The notes: generated from the letters alone by a model not told the origin. DNA of 64,000 nt from Eriocheir sinensis (GCF_024679095.1 NC_066544.1:1806684-1870683); one strand, 5' to 3'; counted from the first letter of the stretch, positions 1 to 11,463 are shown. Numbers and translations are program-made.

Positions 1-214
1 CATATAGTCTTCGCCTAATGAAGGACGTTCGTGATGACTGTCGGCTCAGAAATATTGGCTAACACTGCCGCCATCAAGAAATTTTTATTTTTATTTTGCA
101 ATCACAAGCACAATAACAACTGGGCATGGTTACGTTTCGCTGGCACAAACTTGGAGCCACACAGTACGCATGCACTCCTTTTGCCTCGATCTCTCTTGTG
201 TTGAATGACACAAC
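1..214. other. No gene seen
   Basis: AT-rich sequence with no convincing coding potential. The short open frames on both strands have no recognisable domain and overlap a small inverted-repeat element that starts at 215. The stretch 312-540 is similar and also holds no gene that I can support. Confidence 0.5.
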
Positions 215-311
215 TAGGGTTGCCACCCTGAGATCAGAAAAATGTGGAATGCAACATCTCACTCTCCAATACGGAATGGATTCATATTTAAAGGAACGGG
301 TGGCAACCCTA
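215..311. mobile_element. 97-bp MITE with 14-bp perfect terminal inverted repeats
   Basis: The segment begins TAGGGTTGCCACCC and ends with its exact reverse complement, GGGTGGCAACCCTA. The TA(G)GG start is typical of non-autonomous hAT elements. I do not see an 8-bp target duplication (gacacaac on the left, aaatttat on the right), so the superfamily is inferred from the termini alone. No coding capacity. Confidence 0.6.
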
Positions 312-540
312 AAATTTATCGAGCATGCAATGAGTGACAGCCGCAGCATGCTGCTGGTAGAGGCAAGAGGGAGGGGGGAGGGACGTTACGTCGCGTATTT
401 TACTCGTATTTTCGGATGAACCTTTGGCAAATTTTACGGACTGGTTTTGTGATTAACCGAAAAATGCGCTCACTACAATTTTAAGATACTGAATTTTATC
501 TGCTTGACCATTCAGATAACAAAATATCTTACGGAACAAA

Positions 541-1030
541 TGCCGTTCCGTATTGGTTCAAAACGGAACGATACATTTCATTTTCGAATACAGAGCGATT
601 CCGTATTTTAAGGAACGGCAAGGCTGCCGCCAAGACAGTCGCGAAGACCGTCAGGAAGACCGTCGGCCAACTCCTTGGCAACTGTCGGCCAGCTAGTCGG
701 CCAACCAGTTGACAGACAATCTGGAAAACTGTCGTCAAGACCGTCTGCGTCTGTCGCCCAATCGGTCGGCAGATTCGTGGTTGTTGTAGACATGGCGCCA
801 ATTCAAAAATTGACCACTGAGACTCGTCGTGAGACTAGTTGGCAGCATGACGCAGACATTCTGCCAACTAGTTGGCCGAATGTCCCAGACAGTCGGCAAT
901 CATGGAAGCCGACACCAAGACGCCAAAAAATGCTTGGAGCGTGGGAGCCGACTTGTCAAATGCAGAAGTCGCTGAGTTGTCGTGGCCCAGAGTCGGCACA
1001 GTGTGAACGGGGCTTAAGAGACTAATACAT
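541..1030. repeat. Degenerate GTCGGC-rich repeat block
   Basis: Short motifs such as gaccgtc, gtcggcc and ccaactagttggc recur in direct and inverted orientation. At the left edge, 530-625 repeats CCGTTCC/GGAACGG motifs in both orientations. The block ends with a sequence reading 'cagtgtgaacggggctta', which looks like the end of a DNA transposon. The open frames through it are by-products of a low-complexity, stop-poor repeat. The element class is unresolved. Confidence 0.4.
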
Positions 1031-1118
1031 ATCAAGGTGCAAGGGGCGAGGTGAGTAACGAAACTAACAACGAAACAATGAAACGTGCACCAAAGCAAAC
1101 CCACACTTCATACAATAT

Positions 1119-1215
1119 TGTTGTGCTGGAAGCTTCCCCCGGGGTCTATGGGCCTCTGGAAGACTCCGGGAGGAGCAAGCAGGGGGCGGGGAGCAAGGGC
1201 GCGGGCGGGGCGGGG
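1119..1215 (+). mobile_element. Truncated Gypsy-A LTR (first ~95 bp)
   Basis: Starting at TGTTGTGCTGGAAGCTTCCC, this matches the 5' end of the LTRs at 2701, 8440 and 24501. The match ends in the G/C-rich 'gcgggcgggg' region, where a TA microsatellite takes over. The remaining three quarters of the LTR are missing. Confidence 0.75.
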
Positions 1216-1224
1216 ACCGGGGAG

Positions 1225-1344
<120 letters not shown>

Positions 1345-1559
1345 TTGCTATGGTGCTCAACCATCGAGAATGCAGTTCGGCGAATAGGCACTAACTACTG
1401 TAAAAATAATGAATGGTCAAGAATAATATTGGCTTTTAAGTTATTTACTTTTCTTTTCTAAAATCCGTTCAGTAGAAATGAGGTCATGTTCTAAAAGGTT
1501 CCATGTCAATTCAAACCCTATTCAACTCAACAGTTGGGCCCATGAGTTAAGTCCCGTAG

Positions 1560-2292
1560 GCATCCATAGATCCCGTGGGCTAGATCCGTGGCCTGAATCC
1601 CGTGGGCTGGAATCCCGTGTGGGCTGAATTCCAGTAGAAAGCCTGAATCCGTGTGGGCTGAAGATTCAGTGTGCATGTGGGCTGAATTCAGTGGCTGAAT
1701 CCCATTAGGCTGAAATTCAGTGGGCTGAATCCGTGGTAGGACACAATCCTTTAATTCATGGGTTGAATCCCGTGTGGGCTGAATTCAGTGGGCTGAATCC
1801 CGTGTGGGCTGAATTCAGTGGGCTGAATCCCGTGTGGGCTGAATTCAGTGGGCTGAATCCGTGTGGGCTGAGGTCAGGCTGAATCCCAGTGAGGCTGAAT
1901 CAGTGGGCTGAATTCAGTGGGCTGAATCCGTGTGGGCTGAATTCAGTGGGCTGAATCCGTGTGGGCTGAATTCTTGGGCTGAATCCCGTGTGGACTGAAC
2001 CCCGCGTGGGCTGAATTCCGTGGGCTGAATTCCATGGGTTGAATCCCGTGTGGGCTGAATTCCGCGTGGGCTGAATCCCGTGTGGGCTGAATTCCGTGGG
2101 CTGAATCCCGTGTGGGCTTAATTCCGTGTGGGCTGAATTCCGTGGGCAGAATCCCGCGTGGGCTGAATCCCGTGTGGGCTGAATTCCGTGGGCTGAATCC
2201 CGTGTGGGCTGAATTCCGTGTGGGCTGAATTCCGTGTGGGCTGAATTCCGTGTGGGCTGAATTCCGTGGGCTGAATCCCGTGCGGGCTGAAT
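1560..2292. repeat. Minisatellite of GGGCTGAATCCCGTGT-type units
   Basis: About 730 bp of tandem units, each 14-17 bp, of the form gggctgaat(t/c)cc(g)tg(t). Units ending 'ttcagt' or 'ttccgt' alternate with 'cccgtgt' units, giving a higher-order period near 30 bp. The left part (1560-1780) is degenerate and the right part (2040-2290) is homogeneous, as expected if recent expansion took place on the right. The minus-strand frame of HGIQPTEFSP repeats is a by-product. Confidence 0.93.
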
Positions 2293-2308
2293 ACCAATGG
2301 AACCAATT

Positions 2309-2512
2309 TATGTTAATGATATCGATGATGGGCTCACTTGCAAAGTATAAAAATTTGCTGATGACACAAAAATTGCTTTTAAAGTAACTGCGACACTCGA
2401 CGAAGAAGCTTTACAATCAGATCTAGATCCTTTTACCCATGCTATTGGTGACAGAGGTACCTCCTTTAAGTTAAAGTTTTCTAAAGAAAGAATTGCTACA
2501 TTACATTTGTAA
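2309..2512 (+). pseudogene. LINE reverse transcriptase fragment (FADDTK motif)
   Basis: Translation from 2309 gives a non-LTR reverse transcriptase segment with YVNDIDDGL, then the catalytic FADDTK motif, then a palm/thumb stretch ending KLKFSKERIATLHL. An in-frame TAA just before the FADD motif and the lack of flanking RT domains make it a dead fragment. The FADDTK form resembles the CR1-like LINE at 44227. It lies directly against the minisatellite. Confidence 0.75.
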
Positions 2513-2700
2513 GTCACTGACACAACAAAAACACGTCCTCACACTCACCATCACTTTGTTGATGCGTCACTGGTCGTCGTCGTCTGCCGAATCCTCACCC
2601 CGCTCTCCTCCTCCTCCTCACCTTCCTACCACCTCCTGTGAGGATCGAGGTGGAAGGACGCTTAGGTGCCATAGTAGAGGTCAAAATGCAGTGTACGTAT
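2513..2700. other. No gene seen; pyrimidine-rich spacer before an LTR
   Basis: Contains a (CTC)n-like stretch near 2600-2630. No domain is recognisable in any frame. It forms the left flank of Gypsy-A. Confidence 0.45.
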
Positions 2701-3097
2701 TGTGGTGCGGGAAGCTTCCCCCGGCGTCCATAGGCCTCTAGACGGCTCCAGGAGAAGCGAGCAGGGGGCAGAGGCAAAACCTCGTCCGCGCCCGCAGTGC
2801 GACCAGGCGCCAGGCAGGAAGTGTTGCCAACTCGCACATACTTTAGCTACATGTTCTTGTATGATCTAAAATATGCTGTAACATTCTAGACTGTACTGTT
2901 CTGGATATATATAGGAGAAGAGGGCGAGAGGCAGCTGGTTCAGTCATAGTAAGCTAGTGGTAAGTGAAGAGTCAGAGTGAAGTGTACTACTGAGGAAGAA
3001 TATTAAACTACAGAAGCGGTGCAAAGTCTTTACATATCCCCTCCCACAGAGTCTCCTGACTGCGACACGGTAACCAAGTAACACGTAAGACATAACA
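2701..3097 (+). repeat. Gypsy-A 5' LTR
   Basis: Begins TGTGGTGCGGGAAGC and ends CATAACA, with canonical TG...CA termini. It carries its own promoter (see 2905-2944) and an ATTAAA polyadenylation-type hexamer at about 3002-3007. It aligns end to end with the 3' LTR at 8440-8837, with numerous substitutions and small indels, especially in the GC-rich first 130 bp. Confidence 0.92.
2905..2944 (+). promoter_or_regulatory. LTR core promoter: TATA box plus arthropod-type initiator
   Basis: A TATATATA run at 2905-2913 is followed about 30 bp downstream by TCAGT at 2940-2944, which matches the arthropod initiator consensus. The same pair is kept in the LTRs at 8440, 24501 and (reverse) 25818, apart from small changes around the initiator. 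Transcription start at the initiator is inference. Confidence 0.6.
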
Positions 3098-3098
3098 C

Positions 3099-3112
3099 TG
3101 GTGTCAGGAGTG
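3099..3112 (+). other. Gypsy-A primer-binding site
   Basis: TGGTGTCAGGAGTG begins one base after the 5' LTR, where a tRNA primer-binding site is expected. The same TGGTGTCAGGAG core sits next to the 5' LTR of Gypsy-C at 36142-36155 on the other strand, which supports the assignment. The tRNA was not identified. Confidence 0.75.
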
Positions 3113-3132
3113 TAGCCATTTGTTATTTTGAC

Positions 3133-4560
3133 ATGGAGAATCGTTCACAAGATGAACAGATCGACGACATGTTGACTGAACTTTGTGAAGCCTTGAGACT
3201 AAAGGGGGAGAAACAAGAAATAACACACCAAGAACTCAAAGAACACCAAGAAAAAGCACACCAAGACCTCAAAGAACAACAAGAAAAAGCACACCAAGAA
3301 CTCAAAGAACAACAAGAAAGAGCACAACATCAACAAGAAGGAACACTCCAAGAACTCAAGAACAACAAGAAAAAGCACCAAGAACTCAAGAACAACAAGA
3401 AAGAGCACAGCATCAACAGAAGGAACACTCCAAGAACTCAAAGAACAGCTAGAAGATCGCTTCACAGGATTACAGCTACAGCTAAAAGCAGTACAAGATG
3501 GCAGTGAATCAGTGCGAAGAGAAATGACTGATGTGACCACGAACTTGGGACAACGCCTGATAGAAGTGGAGAAAGAACACACAAATCTTCAACAAAGAGA
3601 TGGAGGTGGTACGGAGACGACACACAAAGAAATATTAGAAGTAAGTGACAGGTGAAGGCCCTTGAAGACTGCTTGGCTGGAAACGGACAGCCAGTGCCTG
3701 CAGGGCTAGTTGTACCCAAGATGCTTCTCCTACGCAAGTCCGGGGTAGTTTGAGCCCTGTTTCGCCTGAGTTTATCCCGCAAGAAGTTCCGCCAGCCCCA
3801 TGAGTCTGCTGGGTTCGCCTGTTAGAAAGAAGCCTCAGGAGTTTGATGGCAAGGTCTCCTGGGAGGCTTACCGCGCTCAGTTTGAGCTGTTGGCAGCTCG
3901 GAACGGATGGGATGACCAAGAGTGCGCGGTACAGCTGGCCACTAGCCTGAAAGGGGCGGCGCTGGAGGTCCTTGCTCAGCTCGACAATGCGACACAGGGT
4001 AGCTACAGCAGGCTGGCACAGGCGCTGGAGCAACGATATGGGAATAAGCACCAGAACAGGCTCTTCAGGGTTGGGTTCAGAACCCGCGACAGGAGGCGCA
4101 GCGAGTCTCTTCAGGAACTCGCTCAGGACCTTGAGAGCATGGCGCACAAAGGCATGCCAGGTGCCACCCTGACCTGCTGACGGTTTTGCTGTGTGATCAA
4201 TTCATCGATGCCCTGGACGGCCCTCAGCTGAAGATACAAGTGAACCAAGCTAAGCCAACATCCATGCAGGAAGCTCTGGCACGTGCCATGGAGTTTGAGT
4301 CCTTTGTTAGGTCTAGCTTGTCAAGCTTCAGGGACGACTCGACTTCTGGCTTTTAGGGCTGAAAGGGCGCTGTCAGCAACACAGACAGGTTCAAGGAACG
4401 TGCTGGTACTGCGAGAAGGTTGGGCACAAGGAGAACAGATGCTATAAGAGGAAGAAGGAATATGAAGGTGGCGCTAAGAAGAAGCAGGGAAGGACCCAAG
4501 TGCTGGACCTGTGGAGAAAAGGGGCACTGGAAGAATGAGTGTCGGAAAATGTACTTTAAC
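3133..4560 (+). pseudogene. Gypsy-A gag remnant
   Basis: An ATG at 3133 opens a Gln/Glu/Lys-rich coiled-coil segment built of repeated KEQQEKAHQEL-like units. A capsid-like domain follows in another frame from 3800 (EFDGKVSWEAYRAQFELLA onward). Two CCHC zinc knuckles come next: CWYCEKVGHKENRC at 4401-4442 and CWTCGEKGHWKNEC at 4501-4542. Both fit CX2CX4HX4C. The coiled coil, capsid and knuckles sit in different frames, so at least three frameshifts have occurred. Gag would package the retrotransposon RNA. Gypsy-C has the same layout. Confidence 0.85.
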
Positions 4561-4659
4561 GAGGAACCACCACTCGGGAAACTAAGAGGGACTGGTTCAC
4601 GGGGGCAACGACCAGTCTGTCCTGTACATGCCCCGAAGATATCAGTGTGCAGGAGAACC

Positions 4660-6760
4660 ACCATGACAAGCTGCCAAGTGGAGGGCAAGGTTGACGGAGT
4701 GTTGTGGCCTGTGGTCGTCGACACAGGCTCGGAACGCACATTGGTGCGGCCTGACGTGGTGAGTCATCGTCGGCTTCCTAAGACGCCGCATCGACTGTGG
4801 AGTCACAGGACACTACGCAGAGCTCAGAGGCCCAGTGGACGTGAAGTTTGAGCTCGGAGGAAAGGAAAGTTCCTCTCTGTGTACGTGGCCGACATGGAGG
4901 ACCCCTGCATCTAGGTATGGATTATCTTGTTTCCCACAGGTGCGAGCTGGACTTCCGCGCTAAGCAGCTGACTGTAGGAGGAAGGAGGGTGCCACTGACG
5001 ACTGTGAACAAGGAAGACCTGTCAGTGACGGTCAAGCACACCACCATTATTCCTCCGAGGTCGGAGATGCTGTTACCCTGTCAAATTACGGGTGCCCCCC
5101 CGGCTAGCCTATGTGTGGTAGAGAGTGGAAGTCGATGCCCGGTAGAAAACGGGGTGATTGTAGGCAGTACTTTGGTAGACCCTGCTGCAGCGGAAGTGCC
5201 TGTCATCGTGGCCGATGTCTCCTTCAGCCCAAAGAAAATAAAACAAGGGACCATGGTGGGGTTGTGCCAAGAGATCGACCAGAAACCAAGAACCTGTGTC
5301 TGCAGGAGAACCTGACGAAGCCCCAGGAGGAGCTGCCTGACTACCTGCGCGACCTGTTTGACAGGAGCTCAAGTGTCTAGAGGGCCCCAAGTGGAACAGC
5401 TCAGGGAGCTTCTCGTGAGAATGCAGATGTGTTTTCCACAGGAGACCTGGACTTGGGGTGTACTGACCTGGTAGACCACCACATCGACACAGGGAGCCAC
5501 CGCCCAGTGAAACAAGCTCCTAGAAGGATGGCACCAGCCCGTCGAAAGGAGATGGAAGAGGTGATGGATGATCTCCGGCAACAGGGGTTAATCAGGCGGT
5601 CCAGCAGCCCGTGGGCGTCTGCTGTAGTGCTCGTCAGGAAAAGGACAGTTCCCTCAGGTGCTGCGTGGACTACCGAGCCCTCAACGATCTCACCATCAAG
5701 GATTCATACCCACTCCACGGATCGACGACACGCTCGACGCTTTGGTGGGCTCAAGTGGTTTTCAACACTGGATATGAAGTCTGGGTATCACCAAGTCAAA
5801 ATGGCGGAACAAGACAAAGAAAACAGCCTTCTCCTACGGTCAGGCCTGTGGCAGTTTAAGGTCATGCCCTTTGGCCTATGCAACGCATAAGCCACGTTCG
5901 AGCGGCTGATGGAGAGGGTGCTTGAGGGACTTCACAGCAAGACGGCACTCATATACCTCGACGACGTCAATGTCTTAGGACAGACCTTAGAGCAAGAGAT
6001 GGAAAGGCTATAAGAGCTCAACTCCCGGCTTAGAGCTGCACACCTAAAGCTCAGCCCGAAAAATGCTGTCTGTTCCAAAGGAGGTCCAATACTTGGGACA
6101 CATCGTGAGCGAGGCTGGAGTACACTGATCCTGAGAAGGTGGCTGCGGTGAGGGACTGGCCGACACCCACCAACGTGAAGGAGCTGGAGCTTCCTCAGGT
6201 TGTGCTCATACTACCGCAGGTTTGTGAAAGGCTTCGCTACGATTGCTGCACCACGTACTGCACCTCCTGACGAAGAAGGGGCGCAAGTTTGAGTGGACAG
6301 CGGAAACTCAGGTTGCCTTTGAGAAGCTCAAAGAGGCCCTCATCAGCTCGCCCGTACTCACCTACCCAGACCCATCTAAGCCTTTTATACTGGATTGTGA
6401 TGCCAGTGAAGAGGGGCTTGGTGGAGTGCTATCAGGCATGTGCCGACATGGAACAGGTTGTGGCCTACTTCAGCAAAGCTCACTCCAGCCGAGAAAAACT
6501 ATTGCGTGATCCGGAATGAGCTCCTGGCAGTAATGAAGAGCCTTGACTTTTTCCATGCTTAACTGTACGGTTCAAGTTTCACCATCCGCACGGATCACTC
6601 TTCATTGCGGTGGCTGAAGTCACTGAAAAACCCTGAGGGCCAGCTTGCTCGCTGGATAGGTAAACTAGAGCAGCATCACTACACTATTGTGCACCGATCT
6701 GGACTAACACACGGTAACGCGGACAGCTTGAGCCAGCGCCCCTGCCTGAGTGTCAACATT
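4660..6760 (+). pseudogene. Gypsy-A protease, reverse transcriptase and RNase H remnant
   Basis: An aspartic protease motif, VVDTGSERTLV, occurs near 4714-4745. The RT follows with the conserved CVDYRALNDLT, DMKSGYHQV and MPFGLCNA blocks and the catalytic YLDDV at 5954-5968. RNase H follows from about 6250, with FILDCDASEEGLGGVL and later a TIRTDHSSLRWL block. At least five frame changes and several stops (for example after FGLCNA at 5888) separate these parts, so no polyprotein can be made. The domain order is that of Ty3/Gypsy. Confidence 0.88.
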
Positions 6761-7073
6761 GCCTCCAGAGGGAAAGCGCCCAGAATATGTGCCGCCGCAC
6801 TACAGTGGAACAGACAGCGGAGGTGCCATGGGAAGACTTGGGAAAACTGCAACGGGAGGACCGAGATCTGAGACCAATTATGGGTGGCTGGTCAGTCGTC
6901 AACGCGACCTGGGTGGGAAATAATCTCGAGAAAGCCCTACCACTAAGAATTACTGGACTCAGTGGGATACTCTTCGGATGGACGACGGGGCGTTGCAGCG
7001 ACGCTGGGTCTCTCATGATGGTCTTGACCACTACTGGTCCACGGTTCTACCTGTGAAGTCCTAGGAAGGCGTC

Positions 7074-8385
7074 TTGAAAGAAATGCACGACAGCATCACC
7101 AGCGGACACCTTGGGGTAAAGAAGACACTGAGTCACCTGCGCCAAAGGTTCTACTGGGTTGGCATGAGGAAGGACGTGGAAGAATGGTGTCACGCATGTG
7201 AGGTGTGGTGTGCAAAGAAGGGCCCCAAGAAGCGTCACCGTGCCCCATTGCAACTATACCAGGTTGGAGCCCCATGGAACGGGTGGCAGGGGATATAGCA
7301 GGACCCTTGCCTCTGACGACGAACGGAAATAGGTACATCTGCGTCACAATGGATTACTTCACCAAGTGGCCGGAAGCCTACGCCATCCCTGACCAGGAAG
7401 CCACTACCATCGCCAAGGTTTTGGTGGAGGAGTTCTTCTGTCGCTTCGGGGTGACTAACGAGCTCCATTCCGACCCAGGAAGGAGTTTTTGAGTCACCAA
7501 TCCTTGATGATTGTTGCAGGCTTCTGTGTATCAAGAAGACCGGACCACCCTCTGCACCCACAGTCAGATGGAATGGTGGAGAGGTTTAATTGGACGTTGG
7601 GCCAGGAGTTGGCCAAGCAGTGCAACAATGATCAGTCTTCATGGGATCAGAAGCTGCCTGCACTCCTCATGGCCTACAGGTCTGCCGCCCACGAGACTAC
7701 GGGGTATTCACCGGCAAAGCTGATGTTTGGACGTGAGCTGCGATTGCCGGTGGACCTACTGACAGGAAGGCCTCCTGGGAAAGCCTTCCAAGGGACGCCT
7801 CAGTTTTGCCCGTCAACTAGAGAAACGGCTGGAAGAGGTGCACCATCAAGTCCGTGGTGCCTTGAAGTTCTCCGGAGAGGCCATGAAGCGCGGTTACAAT
7901 ATGAGGGCAAGCCATGTTGACTTCAAGGAAGGAGACCAAGTCTGGCTTTACAACCCGCAGAGGAAGAAAGGACAGTCTCCGAAGTTACAGAGCCCCTGGG
8001 AAGGCCCTTATACTGTGCTAGAACGCCTCTCCGACGTGACTTACCGAATCCAGAGAACAGAAGGACCAAGCCGAAAGTTGTCACATCAACCGGCTATGGA
8101 GGTACCACGGTCCGGGAAACTACACTGGAACAACTACAGACACAGCAGCCAACGAAAACGCAAGGGACGTCCAGGACCGAGAGGAGGTCGACGACGACAT
8201 AGGCCTTCTGGACCTTTCAGCCGAGGGAGATAACCTCCCGGCTTCGGCAGATGTTCCAGGGACACCCCAAGAAGCGGACGTCGACGAGGCGCACCAGGAG
8301 ACAGACGCGCAGGAGGCACCGAGCAGAAGACAGAGACAACGCAGGCGTCCACAGCGATACGACGATTATTATGTTTTTGATTAAT
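7074..8385 (+). pseudogene. Gypsy-A integrase remnant
   Basis: An HHCC zinc-binding region (SGHLGVKKTL, then CHACEVWC) at 7095-7210 leads into the DDE core. Catalytic positions are visible as the D of TMDYFTKWPEAY, the D of LHSDPGRSF and the E of GMVERFNWTL. A basic C-terminal domain, DQVWLYNPQRKKGQSPKL, follows from about 7935. Frames change near 7290, 7490 and 7840. The last frame ends in RRRPQRYDDYYVFD and a stop at 8383. It would insert the cDNA copy into the genome, but this copy is dead. Confidence 0.88.
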
Positions 8386-8439
8386 TCTCTTATGTTTGTA
8401 TATAGTTAAGTGTGTGATCGGGACGATCACAATTAAGAG

Positions 8440-8837
8440 TGTTGTGCTGGAAGCTTCCCCCGGCGTCCATAGGCCTCTAGAAGGCTCGAGAAGCGAGCAG
8501 GGGGGCGGGGAGCAAAGCCTCGTCCGGGCCCGCAGAAGGCCAGGCGCCAGGCGGGAAGTGTTGCCAACTCGCACATACTTTAGCTACATGTTCTTATATG
8601 ATCTAAAATATACTGTAACATTCTAGACTGTACTGTTCTGGATATATATAGGAGAAGAGGGCGAGAGAGCGGCTAGTTCCAGTCATAGTAAGCTAGTGGT
8701 AAGTGAAGAGTCAGAGTGAAGTGTACTACTGAGGAAGAATATTAAACTACAGAAGCTGTGCAAAGTGTTTACATATCCCCCTCCCACGGAGTCTCCTGAC
8801 GGCGACACGGAACCCAAGTAACACGTCCGGCATAACA
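8440..8837 (+). repeat. Gypsy-A 3' LTR
   Basis: Begins TGTTGTGCTGGAAGCTTCC and ends CCGGCATAACA. It is closer to the solo LTR at 24501 than to its own 5' partner at 2701. AGAG lies on both sides (8436-8439 and 8838-8841). I see no strong polypurine tract immediately upstream. Confidence 0.9.
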
Positions 8838-8841
8838 AGAG

Positions 8842-9050
8842 TATAAAAGAACAATACTAAAAGAAACGATGAAAATGTTGAAACAAAAGATTCAAAGAAA
8901 GGAAGACAAGGCTAAAGGATGGTGGGACAAAGAGGTGGAAGAAGCATGGAGCACCAGGAAAAAGAGAACAGGAAGCAGAGACCTGAGCAAAATGATGACG
9001 AAGCATGGGAACAGTACAGACAAAAAATGGCAGAGGCATGGGATATCAGG
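8842..9050 (+). pseudogene. LINE fragment, linker between endonuclease and RT
   Basis: Translation gives KGWWDKEVEEAWSTRKK, followed after a frame change by EAWEQYRQKMAEAW. A WW(D/N)xE motif with basic residues is typical of the stretch between the endonuclease and RT domains in LINE ORF2 proteins. No RT follows, because repeat sequence takes over at about 9050. Confidence 0.5.
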
Positions 9051-9730
9051 GCGTTATCGCGATAAATTATCGCGATACTTTATCGCTAATAACAAAATCG
9101 GTCTATCGGCCACCCGCTACTTATGTGAATATATATCGGTATCTTCGTTACTTTTGTAACCAAACTAGCCAAAATCGCTATTTTTTTCAGCCTCTCAGAA
9201 AAAAAAAGTTGTCTCCTCCCTACTGTGCATGCGTGGCCCGGTGTTGTATGAAAAAACTTCGGGGTATTAAATATCTTCGGTGAAGAGATTTCATACTTAG
9301 ATTAACAACATTGAAACCCTAGGTTATTTTTTTATGTTAGACTCAAAAATCAATATATCAAAGAGAAAAATTATTTAACTATGCCCAAAAAATTATTATT
9401 CACTGCCTCAAATTTGATGTTCCATATTCGTTTGTGAGCATGCCATGGTATTGAAGGCACCCGGTGTAGTGTTATTTGATGTCCCATCGTCAAAAGCTGG
9501 CGCTTTTGTTTGCAAACTCTGGTCTCTCGTGAACTACGCATGTTCAGACCAGTAAGCGTAGCCCTGCAGAGTCTCACTTAGCTTTTTAACCCATTAAGAG
9601 TTGCTGGAATGCTGAATCAAAGGTCAAAGAAGAAGAAAAATACCGCCCCTAGCCACCACCAGTGTGCTTCATACAGCGAGCGAGTGCATGATTGTGCAGT
9701 GACGCCCATGGCATGACACAAGCCATAAGT
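9051..9730. repeat. TCGCGA-palindrome cluster and AT-rich spacer
   Basis: At 9053-9110 the motif ttatcgcgataa and its variants occur three times, with smaller tatcg repeats further on. The look is of the subterminal region of a DNA transposon, but I could not define both ends. The sequence from 9110 to 9730 has no recognisable gene; it is the left border of the I-like LINE below. Confidence 0.4.
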
Positions 9731-10092
9731 GAGTGAGTGTGTTAGTGACGCCCCTTACGGCAGTGCTCCCCGTCGGTAGTCAGTGCCTCCCCGATATAGT
9801 CCAGCCCTCAGTGCTCAGTGCTCTACCCGATTACACCTCCGGGATGCCTGACGTGACTCTCGGCCTCCCGCCGCTGCGGCCCCTGGCTACACCGCCAGCG
9901 CCTCTAGACGCGGCCAAGGCCTCCACAACCGTCACGAACCCTGCCCTAACGTGCCCCTCCAAGGTGTCGGACGACGACGCTGCGCAGGGCGCGGCCAGTC
10001 TCCGTGCCCCCACTAGCACCAGCGACAGTCAGACCCACTGTAATGGCCCGAAATGTATTACAATTGTAATGGTATTTTCCCCATGTAAATAG

Positions 10093-10370
10093 AGTTAACC
10101 TGGGATGTTTGCGCAACCAATTATATATGTATGTGGGTTTCTCGTGGTAGAGAGAGAGAGAGAGCCATCTTGGTGAACGGACCTCGCCCCAGCCTGCCGT
10201 CCGTTTTCCCTGGTGACCAACCCAGAGTACTTCCCAACCCCTAGCTCTACGACATCCCTGGCAGCCCCTGGATGTCGTCAGACCAGGAGAAGGCCGCGAG
10301 GCCGCCTCCATCACATACTCACTCAGGGCCTCCCATGCCGACCTTGAACAGTCGCCCTCGCCGCCGAGAA
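10093..10370. other. Non-coding interruption with short AG array
   Basis: Between the two GC-rich coding parts lies AT-richer sequence: a 'ccatgtaaatagagttaacc' stretch, TATATATG, and (AG)8 at about 10150-10165. It could be the remains of an LTR or small insertion within the LINE 5' region. No ends are defined. Confidence 0.3.
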
Positions 10371-10371
10371 C

Positions 10372-11154
10372 ATGGACGCCACCACCATCACCTCCAAACG
10401 CCAACGCTCTCCAGACGGTGACGTACCACCAACAAACATAAACAACACGTGTCCTACCACACTCCTGACCCCACCAACCACCCCATGTGCCCATCCTCCA
10501 ACCCGCAGCCCAGTCCCTCCTGCACCCACCTACCTTCACCTTCGCCAACCCTGGTCCTGACGGCAAGTCGCCCTTAGTGGTGTGTATGTCGTCATTCGTC
10601 CTAGCGCTGCTTCATCCATCCGACCAAGGTGGCCACAGCACTACAGCTCCATCTTTCAAAGAAGATGATAGAGGGGACCCTGAAGATCACACACGGGGGG
10701 TATGGGGTAGCTACGTTTCGAGGTAGCAAACCTCGACAACCTATCTCAGGCCCCAGAGTCTGTGACCTCTCTGGGGGATTGGCCCATCCGTTGCCGGGTA
10801 ATAGACCCAGACCCAACCCACAAACCCACTTATGGACGAATCTACCCAGTTGACACTGCCATGACTGACAAAGACATCCTAGACAAGCTGACTGTTCTGG
10901 GAGGTTCCCCTTCAGAGCCAATTGCCATATGCCGACTCCCAGGCAAATTCATTGACGGCGCCAGAACTCCAGGTCTGGCGATGCGCATCAAGTTGAAGGG
11001 CTCCCTTCCCTCAAATGTAGCCATAGACAGCATGGCTTACACAGTAAGACCTCACACCATCCCTTCCCTCCAATGCTTCCACTGCCTGTCGTACGGGCAT
11101 GGAACGGGGACGTGCAGGGGCCATGTCAGGTGCCGTACCTGCAGCGGTTTCCAC
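10372..11154 (+). pseudogene. I-like LINE ORF1, upstream part
   Basis: A Pro/Thr-rich N-terminal stretch is followed by an RNA-binding-like region (RPTKVATALQLHLSKKMIEG, then ITHGGYGVATFRGSK). A segment follows with SLGDWPIRCRVIDPDPTHK and then the first zinc knuckle CFHCLSYGHGTGTC (CX2CX4HX4C). The second knuckle starts at CRTCSGFH and is cut in two at 11154 by a foldback element. Frame changes occur near 10560, 10690 and 10760. ORF1 proteins of this group bind the element RNA. Confidence 0.8.
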
Positions 11155-11461
11155 TAGGGATGAGCAAGTACCGTTAATTTGAGTACCGTTAGTACCGGTA
11201 CCGAAAACTCAAGTACCGTTAGCACCGGTACCGGTACCGGTACCCGAAGGAGATTTTTTTCTTAATGACTTCTGATGAAATTCCCAAATAAATTTCCTGT
11301 AAAAAAAAACTCTCTCTCTCTCCTTCAATTCAATATCAACTAGAGTAGAAATGCAACGTTTAGGAGTCTTCTGATTAATGTAAAATCACTTAGGTTTAAG
11401 GACAGACCACCTAGTCTGGACCATGGGGTCTGTGTGGTCTTATTTTCTATCTAAATCTATG

Positions 11462-11463
<2 letters not shown>

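Larger units (their letters stand above)
2701..8837 (+). mobile_element. Gypsy-A: degenerate Ty3/Gypsy LTR retrotransposon
   Basis: A 6.1-kb element with two LTRs of about 400 bp, a primer-binding site, and gag, protease, RT, RNase H and integrase in the standard Ty3/Gypsy order. Every coding region is broken by frameshifts and stops. The LTRs differ at many positions, so the insertion is old. The left flank is gtat and the right flank agag, which is not a matching 4-bp target duplication. Parts of further LTRs of the same family lie at 1119, 24501 and 25818. No envelope-like frame is seen. Confidence 0.93.
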
